6,076 nt of DNA, from the NCBI GenBank assembly GCA_947175585.1, contig CAMWNL010000122.1, positions 1 through 6,076 on the forward strand. Reading direction: 5' to 3'. Below, piece after piece: positions 1 to 5,827 of the stretch (its first letter is position 1; the number at the start of each line of letters is the position of its first letter). The notes under the pieces were generated by a model. It made no database searches. It was not told the origin of the DNA and worked only from the letters and a program-made list of their open reading frames with translations. This DNA comes from an uncultured Bacteroidales bacterium. GTDB lineage: Bacteria; Bacteroidota; Bacteroidia; Bacteroidales; Muribaculaceae. The translations under genes and the position numbers were made by a program.

Positions 1-2
1 AA

Positions 3-1229
3 GCAAACAAACTCATATTGCTTGCTCCGACCGGTAGTGGTAAGACCGTGGCGTTTTCGATAGCATTGCTTCGTTCGCTGCGACCTTCATGCGGCCGCGT
101 GCAGGGGGTCGTAATGGCGCCCTCACGCGAGCTTGTTTTGCAAGTATGTGATGTGGTCCGCCGTTTAGCCGGCGGATATAAAACTGTGGCGTTCTATGGA
201 GGCCATTCGATGACCGACGAGATCAACAGCCTGTCACAGACGCCCGACATAATTGTTGCGACACCTGGTCGTCTGCTTGATCATATTCAGCGCCGTACGG
301 TTGATTTATCGTCAGTTGATGCCCTCGTGGTAGATGAGTATGACAAAGCATTGGAGTTGGGTTTTCAGGATGAAATGCGTAAGATTGTGCGTCGCTTTGG
401 CAATCTGCATCATATTGTTTTGACCTCAGCTACGCCAATTGCTGATATGCCGGATTTCATTGATCTGAAAGGAGCCGAGACTATTGATTGCGGCAGTAAT
501 GCCAAGGCTTCTGCTCCCAGGCTTAATATCGCCCATGTCGAGAGTCCTGCACGAGATAAGGCTCAGACGCTGATTGATCTGTTGCGCTCGCTTCCCAACG
601 GCAAAGTGCTGGTCTTCGTCAATCATCGCGAGAGTGCCGAGAGAACTTACGATATTCTTTCGCGCGCTGGCCTTCCGGTTGCAGTGTATCATGGAGGCCT
701 TGATCAAAATGACCGCGAGAAGGCGGTCAGGATGCTTGATAATGGATCTAAACCGATACTCGTCACGACTGATCTTGCGGCGCGAGGTTTGGATCTTGAT
801 GCTTTGAACGCGGTTGTTCACTATCACCTGCCGGTTAGTCCCGAAGCATGGACTCACCGCAACGGTAGGACTGCTCGCGCCGGAGCCTCCGGAGATGTTT
901 TTGTGATTACGTCTGAAGCAGACAACATTCCGGATTATGTGGTGTGGGATCATGATTATAATCCTACAGGTAAGTCAGATGACCCGATTCGAGCTGATTT
1001 CGTCACCTTGCATCTTAACGCCGGAAAAAAGGAAAAAATATCGAAAGGCGATGTCGTCGGCTTTTTATGCCAGAAAGGCGGCCTCAACGCAGATCAGATC
1101 GGCAAGATAGATCTTGGCGATCATCAGGTTCTGGTTGCTGTAGCCGCGGATAAGGCTAATGCCTTGATTAAGACCCTTGCGCCTGAAAAAATTAAAGGAA
1201 AGAGGGTGAGAATTTCACGTGTGGATTGA
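3..1229 (+). CDS. DEAD-box ATP-dependent RNA helicase with DbpA-type C-terminal RNA-binding domain (5' partial)
   Basis: ATP-dependent RNA helicase, probably acting on rRNA during ribosome assembly or on structured RNA in the cytoplasm. The frame is open to the left edge and reads ANKLILLAPTGSGKT, so the TTG at 18 is an internal Leu codon; the true start and the Q motif lie upstream. Counting that TTG as residue 1, visible motifs are I (APTGSGKT, 3-10), Ia (PSREL, 35-39), TPGRLLDH, II as DEYD (106-109) instead of DEAD, III (SAT, 137-139), V (TDLAARGLD, 251-259) and VI (HRNGRTARAG, 280-289). Residues about 328-402 match the DbpA RNA-binding domain (PF03880 type): an N-terminal strand with a Gly-Lys-Lys turn, a GDVVGFL segment, an IGKIDL core and a KIKGKRVRIS end. 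That domain recruits DbpA to 23S rRNA in E. coli; the same target here is inference. The gene ends in tandem stops, TGA then TAG. Family assignment is firm; orthology to E. coli DbpA rather than another DbpA-domain helicase is not. Confidence 0.95.
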   Translation, partial: ANKLILLAPTGSGKTVAFSIALLRSLRPSCGRVQGVVMAPSRELVLQVCDVVRRLAGGYKTVAFYGGHSMTDEINSLSQTPDIIVATPGRLLDHIQRRTVDLSSVDALVVDEYDKALELGFQDEMRKIVRRFGNLHHIVLTSATPIADMPDFIDLKGAETIDCGSNAKASAPRLNIAHVESPARDKAQTLIDLLRSLPNGKVLVFVNHRESAERTYDILSRAGLPVAVYHGGLDQNDREKAVRMLDNGSKPILVTTDLAARGLDLDALNAVVHYHLPVSPEAWTHRNGRTARAGASGDVFVITSEADNIPDYVVWDHDYNPTGKSDDPIRADFVTLHLNAGKKEKISKGDVVGFLCQKGGLNADQIGKIDLGDHQVLVAVAADKANALIKTLAPEKIKGKRVRISRVD

Positions 1230-1248
1230 TAGTCTTGCTCTCTAATTC

Positions 1249-1278
1249 TTGTTTTCTCGCGGATTCTGATTAAATTTG
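1249..1278 (+). promoter_or_regulatory. Bacteroidota-type promoter upstream of rlmN
   Basis: TTG at 1249-1251, a 19-bp spacer and TAAATTTG at 1271-1278 match the Bacteroides -33 (TTTG/TTG) and -7 (TAnnTTTG) pattern. It sits in the 68-bp gap between the helicase stop and rlmN. The expected transcription start is around 1283-1286, giving a leader of only 12-25 nt, depending on which ATG of rlmN is used. The spacing and the exact -7 match support it, but no expression data are available. Confidence 0.5.
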
Positions 1279-1297
1279 TAGCAGAAAAGCAGATAAG

Positions 1298-2335
1298 ATG
1301 CAAGAAAACATGAAGAAGCCCTTGTTGGGCATGACACTTGACGGATTAAAGGCTGTGGTCGCAGACCTCGGCCTCAAGTCATTTGCCGCCGGTCAGATCG
1401 CCGCGTGGCTCTATCAGAAACGCGTCACAGACATAGAGTCTATGACCGATTTGTCAAAAAATGCCCGTGCGGCTTTGGCTGCGCGCTACTATGTCGGGCG
1501 CGAAGCTCCCAAAGCCGAGGCGCGTTCGACAGACGGCACCACGAAATATCTTTTTGAAGGAGTGGGGGGACGTGATATCGAGGCTGTATGTATTCCAGAT
1601 CGGGACCGGGCCACGATCTGCGTTTCCTCTCAGGCAGGTTGTAAGATGAATTGCTCGTTTTGCATGACGGGGCGACAGGGATTTCACGGCAATCTGTCGA
1701 CGGCTGCGATTATTAATCAGGTGCTGTCAATACCCGAATCGGAAGAACTGACCAATATAGTATTTATGGGCATGGGCGAGCCGACGGACAACCTCTCGGC
1801 GGTTCTTGATGCAATAGAGATACTGACCGCGCCCTGGGGACTCGCGTGGAGTCCTAAGCGAATTACGGTCTCGTCGATTGGAAAATTTAAGGAGTTAAAG
1901 ACTATTCTTGACCGCACTAAAGTTCACATTGCAATAAGTGTTCATTCTCCGATTTCCGAGCAGCGTGAGTCTCTGATGCCTGTTGAGAGGGCTTTCCCAG
2001 TCCGGGAAGTTTTTATGTTGTTAAAAGGATATGACTTTGCACATCAGCGTCGTCTGTCAGTGGAATATATCATGTGGCGCGGAGTCAATGACTCGATGCG
2101 TCACGCCGAGATGCTTGCAAGACTTATTAAAGGTACGGCCGCACGCGTCAATCTGATTCGCTTCCATGCAATCCCCGATTCGGATCTCAGACCATGTTCT
2201 GACCACACTATGGAAGCTTTCCGCAATCGTCTTAATGAACTCGGGGTGACTGCGACAATCCGTGCTTCCCGAGGTGAAGATATAATGGCTGCCTGTGGTA
2301 TGCTTGCCGGTAAAGCGCGCAAAGTCAACGAATAA
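1298..2335 (+). CDS. rlmN: 23S rRNA (adenine2503-C2)/tRNA (adenine37-C2) methyltransferase RlmN
   Basis: Radical-SAM enzyme that methylates C2 of A2503 in 23S rRNA and, in characterised homologues, A37 of some tRNAs, tuning translational fidelity. The 345 residues fit the family length. The [4Fe-4S] motif CxxxCxxC is C115, C119 and C122. The methyl-carrying Cys is C333 in the AACGML segment, equivalent to E. coli C355. C108 (ATICVSSQAGC) corresponds to E. coli C118, and E95 in the DIEAV segment to E. coli E105. GMGEP (158-162) is the SAM-binding loop. The presence of both C108 and C333 shows a full methyltransferase rather than a decayed copy. RlmN is preferred over Cfr because the gene lies among housekeeping genes and reads as an ordinary RlmN. 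The start at 1298 (MQENMKK) is chosen for frame and distance from the promoter; ATG 1310 (MKKPLLG) is an equally possible start. pdxA follows after 26 bp, probably on the same transcript. Confidence 0.96.
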   Translation: MQENMKKPLLGMTLDGLKAVVADLGLKSFAAGQIAAWLYQKRVTDIESMTDLSKNARAALAARYYVGREAPKAEARSTDGTTKYLFEGVGGRDIEAVCIPDRDRATICVSSQAGCKMNCSFCMTGRQGFHGNLSTAAIINQVLSIPESEELTNIVFMGMGEPTDNLSAVLDAIEILTAPWGLAWSPKRITVSSIGKFKELKTILDRTKVHIAISVHSPISEQRESLMPVERAFPVREVFMLLKGYDFAHQRRLSVEYIMWRGVNDSMRHAEMLARLIKGTAARVNLIRFHAIPDSDLRPCSDHTMEAFRNRLNELGVTATIRASRGEDIMAACGMLAGKARKVNE

Positions 2336-2361
2336 CTGTAACCTAAAAATATAATTCCATA

Positions 2362-3453
2362 ATGAATAATCGCAAAATCCGTGTAGCCATCACTCATGGC
2401 GATATTAACGGCATATCATACGAAGTGATCCTTAAAGCGCTTGAAGACACGCGTCTCCTTGAATTGTGTACTCCGGTTGTCTATGGTTCAGCCAAAATTG
2501 CGGCGTTCTACCGCAAAAGCCTTGATATGCCCCAATTGCCTTTTGTGCAGATTGAATCGGCAGACGCCATCAAGGACGGCTCGTATAATATAATTAATGT
2601 AGTCGGTGAAGATACTAAGATCGAACCGGGAGTGTCATCCGAAACCGCAGGACGCGCGGCTTTTGCAGCTCTCGAGCGAGCTGTAACCGATCTTCGCGCC
2701 GGAGAAGTCGATGTGCTTGTGACCGCCCCCATTAACAAGAAAAATATCCAGAGCGACACTTTCAAATTTCCGGGTCATACCGAATATCTTGAAGCCTCAC
2801 TTGGCAACGAAGGTGATAAGGCTATGATGATACTCTGCAATGACTCAATCCGTGTTGCCCTGGCTACCATCCATATCCCTCTCGCAGATGTTCCGAAATC
2901 GTTGTCGACTGAATTGATAGCTGAACGAATACGCACACTCAATGCGTCTCTGCGTCGCGATTTTGGCATACCGTCTCCGCGCATTGCCGTTTTGTCGCTT
3001 AATCCCCATGCCGGCGAAGAGGGTCTGCTTGGCTCCGAGGAGCGCGATATCATTATCCCTGCCATAGAGGAAGCTAAAGATCGTAAGATTCTTGCCTTCG
3101 GGCCTTATGCTGTAGACGGATTCTTCGGCATAGGTCGATTTGTAAAATTTGATGGTATCCTTGCTATGTATCACGACCAGGGACTTGCTCCATTTAAAGC
3201 GCTTGCCATGGATAATGGCATTAATTTCACTGCCGGACTGCCATTTGTGCGCACGTCTCCCGATCATGGCACTGGCTACGATATTGCCGGGCGCGGCGAG
3301 GCCTCTCCTGAGTCAATGCGTCAGGCGATATATGCGGCAATTGATATCTTCCGTAATCGTCAGCGTGAAGATGCCGCAACTCGTCATCCTCTCCGTCGAC
3401 AGTATTACGACAAAGGCTCTGATAATGTTGTCCTTGACTTGACGTCAGACTGA
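2362..3453 (+). CDS. pdxA: 4-hydroxythreonine-4-phosphate dehydrogenase PdxA
   Basis: NAD-dependent, divalent-metal enzyme of the deoxyxylulose-5-phosphate-dependent vitamin B6 route. It oxidises 4-phosphohydroxy-L-threonine; the product decarboxylates to 3-amino-1-hydroxyacetone 1-phosphate, which PdxJ uses to make pyridoxine 5'-phosphate. The metal-binding histidines are all present: H171 (ATIHIPL), H216 (NPHAGE) and H271 (YHDQGLAPFK), matching E. coli H166, H211 and H266. The substrate-binding pair is H139-T140 (GHTEYL). TAPINK (121-126) and TSPDHGTGYDIAG (298-310) are further family blocks. At 363 residues it is about 30 longer than the E. coli enzyme (329), mainly through a charged C-terminal extension from about residue 330. 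The N-terminus reads ITHGDINGIS where many homologues have ITPGDPAGIG; I believe this variant is usual in Bacteroidota, from memory. The ATG at 2362 lies 26 bp after the rlmN stop with no clear promoter between them, so co-transcription is likely. Confidence 0.95.
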   Translation: MNNRKIRVAITHGDINGISYEVILKALEDTRLLELCTPVVYGSAKIAAFYRKSLDMPQLPFVQIESADAIKDGSYNIINVVGEDTKIEPGVSSETAGRAAFAALERAVTDLRAGEVDVLVTAPINKKNIQSDTFKFPGHTEYLEASLGNEGDKAMMILCNDSIRVALATIHIPLADVPKSLSTELIAERIRTLNASLRRDFGIPSPRIAVLSLNPHAGEEGLLGSEERDIIIPAIEEAKDRKILAFGPYAVDGFFGIGRFVKFDGILAMYHDQGLAPFKALAMDNGINFTAGLPFVRTSPDHGTGYDIAGRGEASPESMRQAIYAAIDIFRNRQREDAATRHPLRRQYYDKGSDNVVLDLTSD

Positions 3454-3490
3454 TTGTAAGATCTGCCGTTTTGCTCGTTTTTTCGGCTTG

Positions 3491-3513
3491 ACTCGGCCTT
3501 AAAACTGAGTTTT
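3491..3513 (+). terminator. Possible weak terminator hairpin after pdxA
   Basis: ACTCGG (3491-3496) can pair with CTGAGT (3505-3510), giving six pairs including one G-U around an 8-nt loop, followed directly by TTTG. The site is 37 bp after the pdxA stop, a suitable distance. The stem is short and the T run only three bases, so this may be chance. If it does not work, the strong terminator at 3660-3689 would end the pdxA transcript. Confidence 0.25.
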
Positions 3514-3536
3514 GATTGAAAAAAACTTTGAAATAA

Positions 3537-3568
3537 TTTGCAGGCAATGTAAAAAATGCTTAATTTTG
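3537..3568 (+). promoter_or_regulatory. Bacteroidota-type promoter in the pdxA to surface-protein gap
   Basis: TTTG at 3537-3540, a 20-bp spacer and TAATTTTG at 3561-3568 fit the TTTG / TAnnTTTG consensus exactly in both boxes. Transcription would begin near 3572-3576. No gene starts directly downstream; a strong terminator lies about 115 bp further on, so the main product would be a short RNA or a terminated leader. Confidence 0.5.
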
Positions 3569-3572
3569 CCAC

Positions 3573-3689
3573 GGTTAAACGCTTCATGCTTGCTTAACCC
3601 AACGCATAATGAACCGTTTTTTCAAAATATATATGTTTTTATAGATTGTAGATTATTAGAGGGCTCTATCGCGAGATACAGCCCTTTTT
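3573..3689 (+). ncRNA. Candidate small RNA or attenuated leader, about 115-120 nt
   Basis: The segment is framed by the promoter ending at 3568 and the intrinsic terminator at 3660-3689. Its 5' end can form a stem from GGTTAA (3573-3578) and TTAACC (3594-3599). An alternative pairing uses ACGGTT (3571-3576) with AACCGT (3612-3617), the latter followed by six T's, so the two folds exclude each other. The middle (about 3620-3659) is AT-rich and likely unpaired. It matches no RNA family I recognise. A 12-codon frame at 3609-3644 could make it a leader-peptide region instead. It could also simply be the end of the pdxA 3' UTR with a chance promoter match. This call rests on signals only, not on homology. 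Confidence 0.3.
3660..3689 (+). terminator. Intrinsic terminator with GCGA tetraloop
   Basis: AGGGCT (3660-3665) pairs with AGCCCT (3680-3685), and TATC (3667-3670) with GATA (3675-3678), with one C-C mismatch between the two helices and a GCGA (GNRA-type) loop at 3671-3674. A run of T's (3685-3689) follows on the + strand. No T run follows on the other strand, so it acts rightward. It would end either the pdxA transcript or the short RNA that starts near 3572, and it insulates the surface-protein gene from read-through. Confidence 0.8.
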
Positions 3690-3732
3690 GCTATTGATTA
3701 TTTTACATTTATAATAAGTTTTTTAGTAAAAA

Positions 3733-3764
3733 TTTTTCGTAACAGAAATTTAATTGTATATTTG
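3733..3764 (+). promoter_or_regulatory. Promoter of the GLUG-like surface-protein gene
   Basis: TATATTTG at 3757-3764 is an exact TAnnTTTG box. The upstream element is imperfect, a TTTTTCG stretch at 3733-3739 at about the right distance. Transcription would start near 3770, giving an AT-rich leader of about 60 nt before the ATG at 3831. The leader has no Shine-Dalgarno sequence near the start codon (AACAAACTCTT precedes ATG), which is normal for Bacteroidota; an AGAGGA at 3784-3789 is too far upstream to serve as one. Confidence 0.6.
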
Positions 3765-3830
3765 CCGATAATTCCCTTATTAAAGAGGATTAACCAATCT
3801 ACCATATAAACAAATTAATAACAAACTCTT

Positions 3831-5762
3831 ATGAACAAAACATTACGCAATTTGGCTCTCGTGGCCCTTGCTGCTGCTCCGTTCTCCGCTTTTGCTGAAA
3901 TCGTAGGAGATGGTTCAGCTAAAAATCCTTATCAGATTGCAACAGCTGAAGATCTTTGTGAAGCCTACAAGCTCACTAAGGCTGGTGAAATGGTCTATTT
4001 CGTTCAGACTGCTGACATCGATATGTCTAATGTAAAGGAGTATACTCCCGTCGTAGGCTATGATGCAGCTACTTATGACCGTCCTTTAAACTATGATGGC
4101 CGTAACCATGTTATCAGTAACTTTGCTCCGACAACTGATGAATTTGCTGCCGGCGGTATATATAACTATGGACAGTCTGTTTTTGGTGTATTCAGTGGTG
4201 AACTCAAAAATCTCGGTATAGTTGATATAAACATTTCAGCTGCTGGTGGCCGTTGTGGCGCAATCGGTGGTTATCTCGGTCAGTCTGCTGCCGAGGTAGA
4301 AGTTACAAAGGTTTCTAACGTTTACGTTACTGGTAAGGTAAATGGTGGCGGTGCAAACTATTCCGGCGGTCTCTTTGGTACAACTGGTACTGCCGTAGAA
4401 CTGACTAACTGTTTCGTTAACGTTGAAATGAACGGTGTTGAAGGTGGTCTTAACGGTGCTTTGGCCGGCCGCCTTAACAATCCGACTACTATCAAAAATT
4501 GCTATATCGCTGGAAAAGTTTCTGGTAACGCTACTCTCGTTTGTGCTGCAAATAAAGGTGCTGTTACAGTTGACGGTTTCGTTCTCTTCAATGATGGTTC
4601 TGATGAAACAGGCCTCGTTGATGATAACGTGACAGGTGAAGTTGTTATGGCAAATACATCTGCCACTCAGTCTTCAGGTGTTGACTTGGTTAAATCTTGG
4701 GCTGCTTTCAGCACAACTGAAGAAATTGACGGTCTTCCCGCTCTTAACTACGCTCTCTCCGGCTCAGGTATTCAGGATGATCCCTATCAGATCAACTGCC
4801 CCGAAGACCTCTGCAATGCTTATCGCTTTGTTAACTGCGATGGTGGCGACTTCTGGTTTGTTCAGACTGCTGACCTCGATATGGAAGGTTATGAAGACTA
4901 CCACGCCCTCGCCGGTTACAATGGTTCATACAAGGCAATACTTCACTATGATGGTCAGTGTCACGTAATCAAGAACTTCGTGCCCAACACCGAAGTAGGT
5001 GCTGTAGCAGGAACTGACTACTACTATTGTACTTCAATCTTCGGTATCCCCTCTGGTGAAATCAGCAACCTTGGTGTGATTGATGCTTATGTAGCGACAG
5101 CTCAGGGCGCCGGTATCCTTGGTGCTTATGCCGGTCACGGTGATGGTAAAGCTCTTATTCTTGAAAACGTATTTGTTACAGGTGAGGTTGTAGGCGACGG
5201 TGGCTACACAGGTGGTATGTTCGGTACTACCGGTAACACTGTTACTATGACTAACTGCTTTGCAGATGTTAAAGTTAGCGGTGGTGCTTACACAGCAGGT
5301 CTTGTCGGTCGTGTACGCAATGAGATCAATCTCGAACGTGTCTACGTTGCAGGTTCTGTAGCAGGTAACGATCCTTACCTCGCACTCGGTACAGACAAAG
5401 CTCCTGTTTACAACGCTTATCAGGTTGTCGCTTTCAACGAAGGCGCTGAAGCAGCTGTACCTGCTGATATGGAAAAGGGTGACGAAGAAATCTTCGTTGC
5501 TCAGGGTAAGATGGCAATTGACATGATCGAAGAAGTTATGGAATGGGAAGGCTTCACCGCTGAACTCTACAACGGTTATCCCATGCTCGAAGGCTTTGAC
5601 CTCGGTACAACAGCTATCTTCGATGCAACTGTAGGCGAAGTTGAAGCTGAAGGTCCTGCTGTTTACTACAACCTCCAGGGTGTTCAGGTTGCTAACCCCG
5701 AAAACGGTGTTTACATCGTTCGTCGCGGTAACAAGGTGACTAAAGAACTCATTCGCAAGTAA
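3831..5762 (+). CDS. Secreted GLUG-like repeat surface protein with tandem modules and Bacteroidales C-terminal tail
   Basis: Function unknown; probably an extracellular or outer-surface beta-helix-like protein, perhaps an adhesin. Residues 1-22 form a signal peptide (basic MNKTLRN, hydrophobic core, cleavage after AFA22). Two homologous modules follow, about 26-308 and 311-589. Each opens with GxGxxxxPYQI and EDLCxAY, then FVQTADxDM, a YDGxxHVIxNFxP block, SGExxNLG, and paired GLUG-like segments: GGLFGTTG...TNCF (179 on), GALAGRL...NCYIAG (209 on), GGMFGTTG...TNCF (461 on) and AGLVGRV...VYVAG (489 on). Each module closes with a GLPALNY or GYPMLEG strand. Residues 591-643 are a linker and a tail with YYNLQG (612-617) and NGVYIVRRGNKV (625-636), resembling short C-terminal sorting or anchoring tails of Bacteroidales; type IX secretion is inference. 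No transmembrane helix, lipobox or enzyme active site is visible. Codon use is strongly biased, unlike the neighbours. The gene has its own promoter and terminator, so it is likely monocistronic. GLUG membership is fairly sure; the role is not. Confidence 0.9.
   Translation: MNKTLRNLALVALAAAPFSAFAEIVGDGSAKNPYQIATAEDLCEAYKLTKAGEMVYFVQTADIDMSNVKEYTPVVGYDAATYDRPLNYDGRNHVISNFAPTTDEFAAGGIYNYGQSVFGVFSGELKNLGIVDINISAAGGRCGAIGGYLGQSAAEVEVTKVSNVYVTGKVNGGGANYSGGLFGTTGTAVELTNCFVNVEMNGVEGGLNGALAGRLNNPTTIKNCYIAGKVSGNATLVCAANKGAVTVDGFVLFNDGSDETGLVDDNVTGEVVMANTSATQSSGVDLVKSWAAFSTTEEIDGLPALNYALSGSGIQDDPYQINCPEDLCNAYRFVNCDGGDFWFVQTADLDMEGYEDYHALAGYNGSYKAILHYDGQCHVIKNFVPNTEVGAVAGTDYYYCTSIFGIPSGEISNLGVIDAYVATAQGAGILGAYAGHGDGKALILENVFVTGEVVGDGGYTGGMFGTTGNTVTMTNCFADVKVSGGAYTAGLVGRVRNEINLERVYVAGSVAGNDPYLALGTDKAPVYNAYQVVAFNEGAEAAVPADMEKGDEEIFVAQGKMAIDMIEEVMEWEGFTAELYNGYPMLEGFDLGTTAIFDATVGEVEAEGPAVYYNLQGVQVANPENGVYIVRRGNKVTKELIRK
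3906..4754 (+). repeat. Tandem module copy 1 of the GLUG-like protein
   Basis: Encodes residues about 26-308 of the surface protein. It aligns with copy 2 over its whole length, with shared blocks PYQI, EDLC.AY, FVQTAD.DM, YDG..HVI.NF.P, SGE..NLG, FGTTG and TNCF. DNA similarity survives in places: bases 4002-4025 match 4860-4883 at 23 of 24 positions, 858 bp apart. Most of the rest has diverged, so this is an old internal duplication kept at protein level. Confidence 0.85.
4761..5597 (+). repeat. Tandem module copy 2 of the GLUG-like protein
   Basis: Encodes residues about 311-589. It keeps the block order of copy 1 but has extra cysteines (for example NCPEDLC, NCDGG, QCH and YYC) and a longer acidic closing segment with MEKGDEEIF and MIEEVMEWEGF. 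The last strand GYPMLEG corresponds to GLPALNY in copy 1. Module edges are set by eye. Confidence 0.85.
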
Positions 5763-5787
5763 TATTTGACTTAATATTCAGATTATT

Positions 5788-5827
5788 GACTCGCCTCGGG
5801 GCCTGATGGCCTCGGGGCGCTGTCTTT
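5788..5827 (+). terminator. GC-rich terminator hairpin after the surface-protein gene
   Basis: CGCCTCGGGGCC (5792-5803) and GGCCTCGGGGCG (5808-5819) form a 12-bp stem with two G-U pairs around a TGAT loop. An outer GAC/GTC pairing (5788-5790 with 5822-5824) may extend it across a small bulge. The following T run is short (TTT at 5825-5827), so it is a less canonical terminator, but its strength and its position 29 bp after the stop codon fit termination or 3'-end protection of an abundant mRNA. The two G-U pairs favour the + strand RNA, as its complement would have mismatches there. Confidence 0.7.

Noticed and set aside
18..20. TTG as the start codon of the helicase
   Set aside because: The frame continues upstream to the window edge and the codons before it (ANKLI) match the usual residues preceding motif I; starting here would remove the Q motif and the strand before the P-loop.
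426..953. 175-codon open frame on the - strand inside the helicase
   Set aside because: It lies wholly opposite conserved helicase motifs, shows no recognisable domain and is a codon-bias shadow.
1298..2335. Cfr-type antibiotic-resistance methyltransferase instead of RlmN
   Set aside because: The sequence reads as an ordinary chromosomal RlmN next to pdxA, with no mobile element, resistance leader or accessory context.
2845..3267. 140-codon open frame on the - strand inside pdxA
   Set aside because: It is opposite the metal-binding blocks of PdxA, has no start signal or promoter and no familiar motif.
3512..3697. 61-codon + strand frame in the pdxA to surface-protein gap
   Set aside because: It runs through the promoter boxes and the intrinsic terminator, is of low-complexity composition and shows no family resemblance.
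3454..3830. tRNA, known riboswitch or CRISPR in the long gap
   Set aside because: No cloverleaf with TTC loop, no riboswitch core and no spaced repeats were seen; only promoter and terminator signals are supported.
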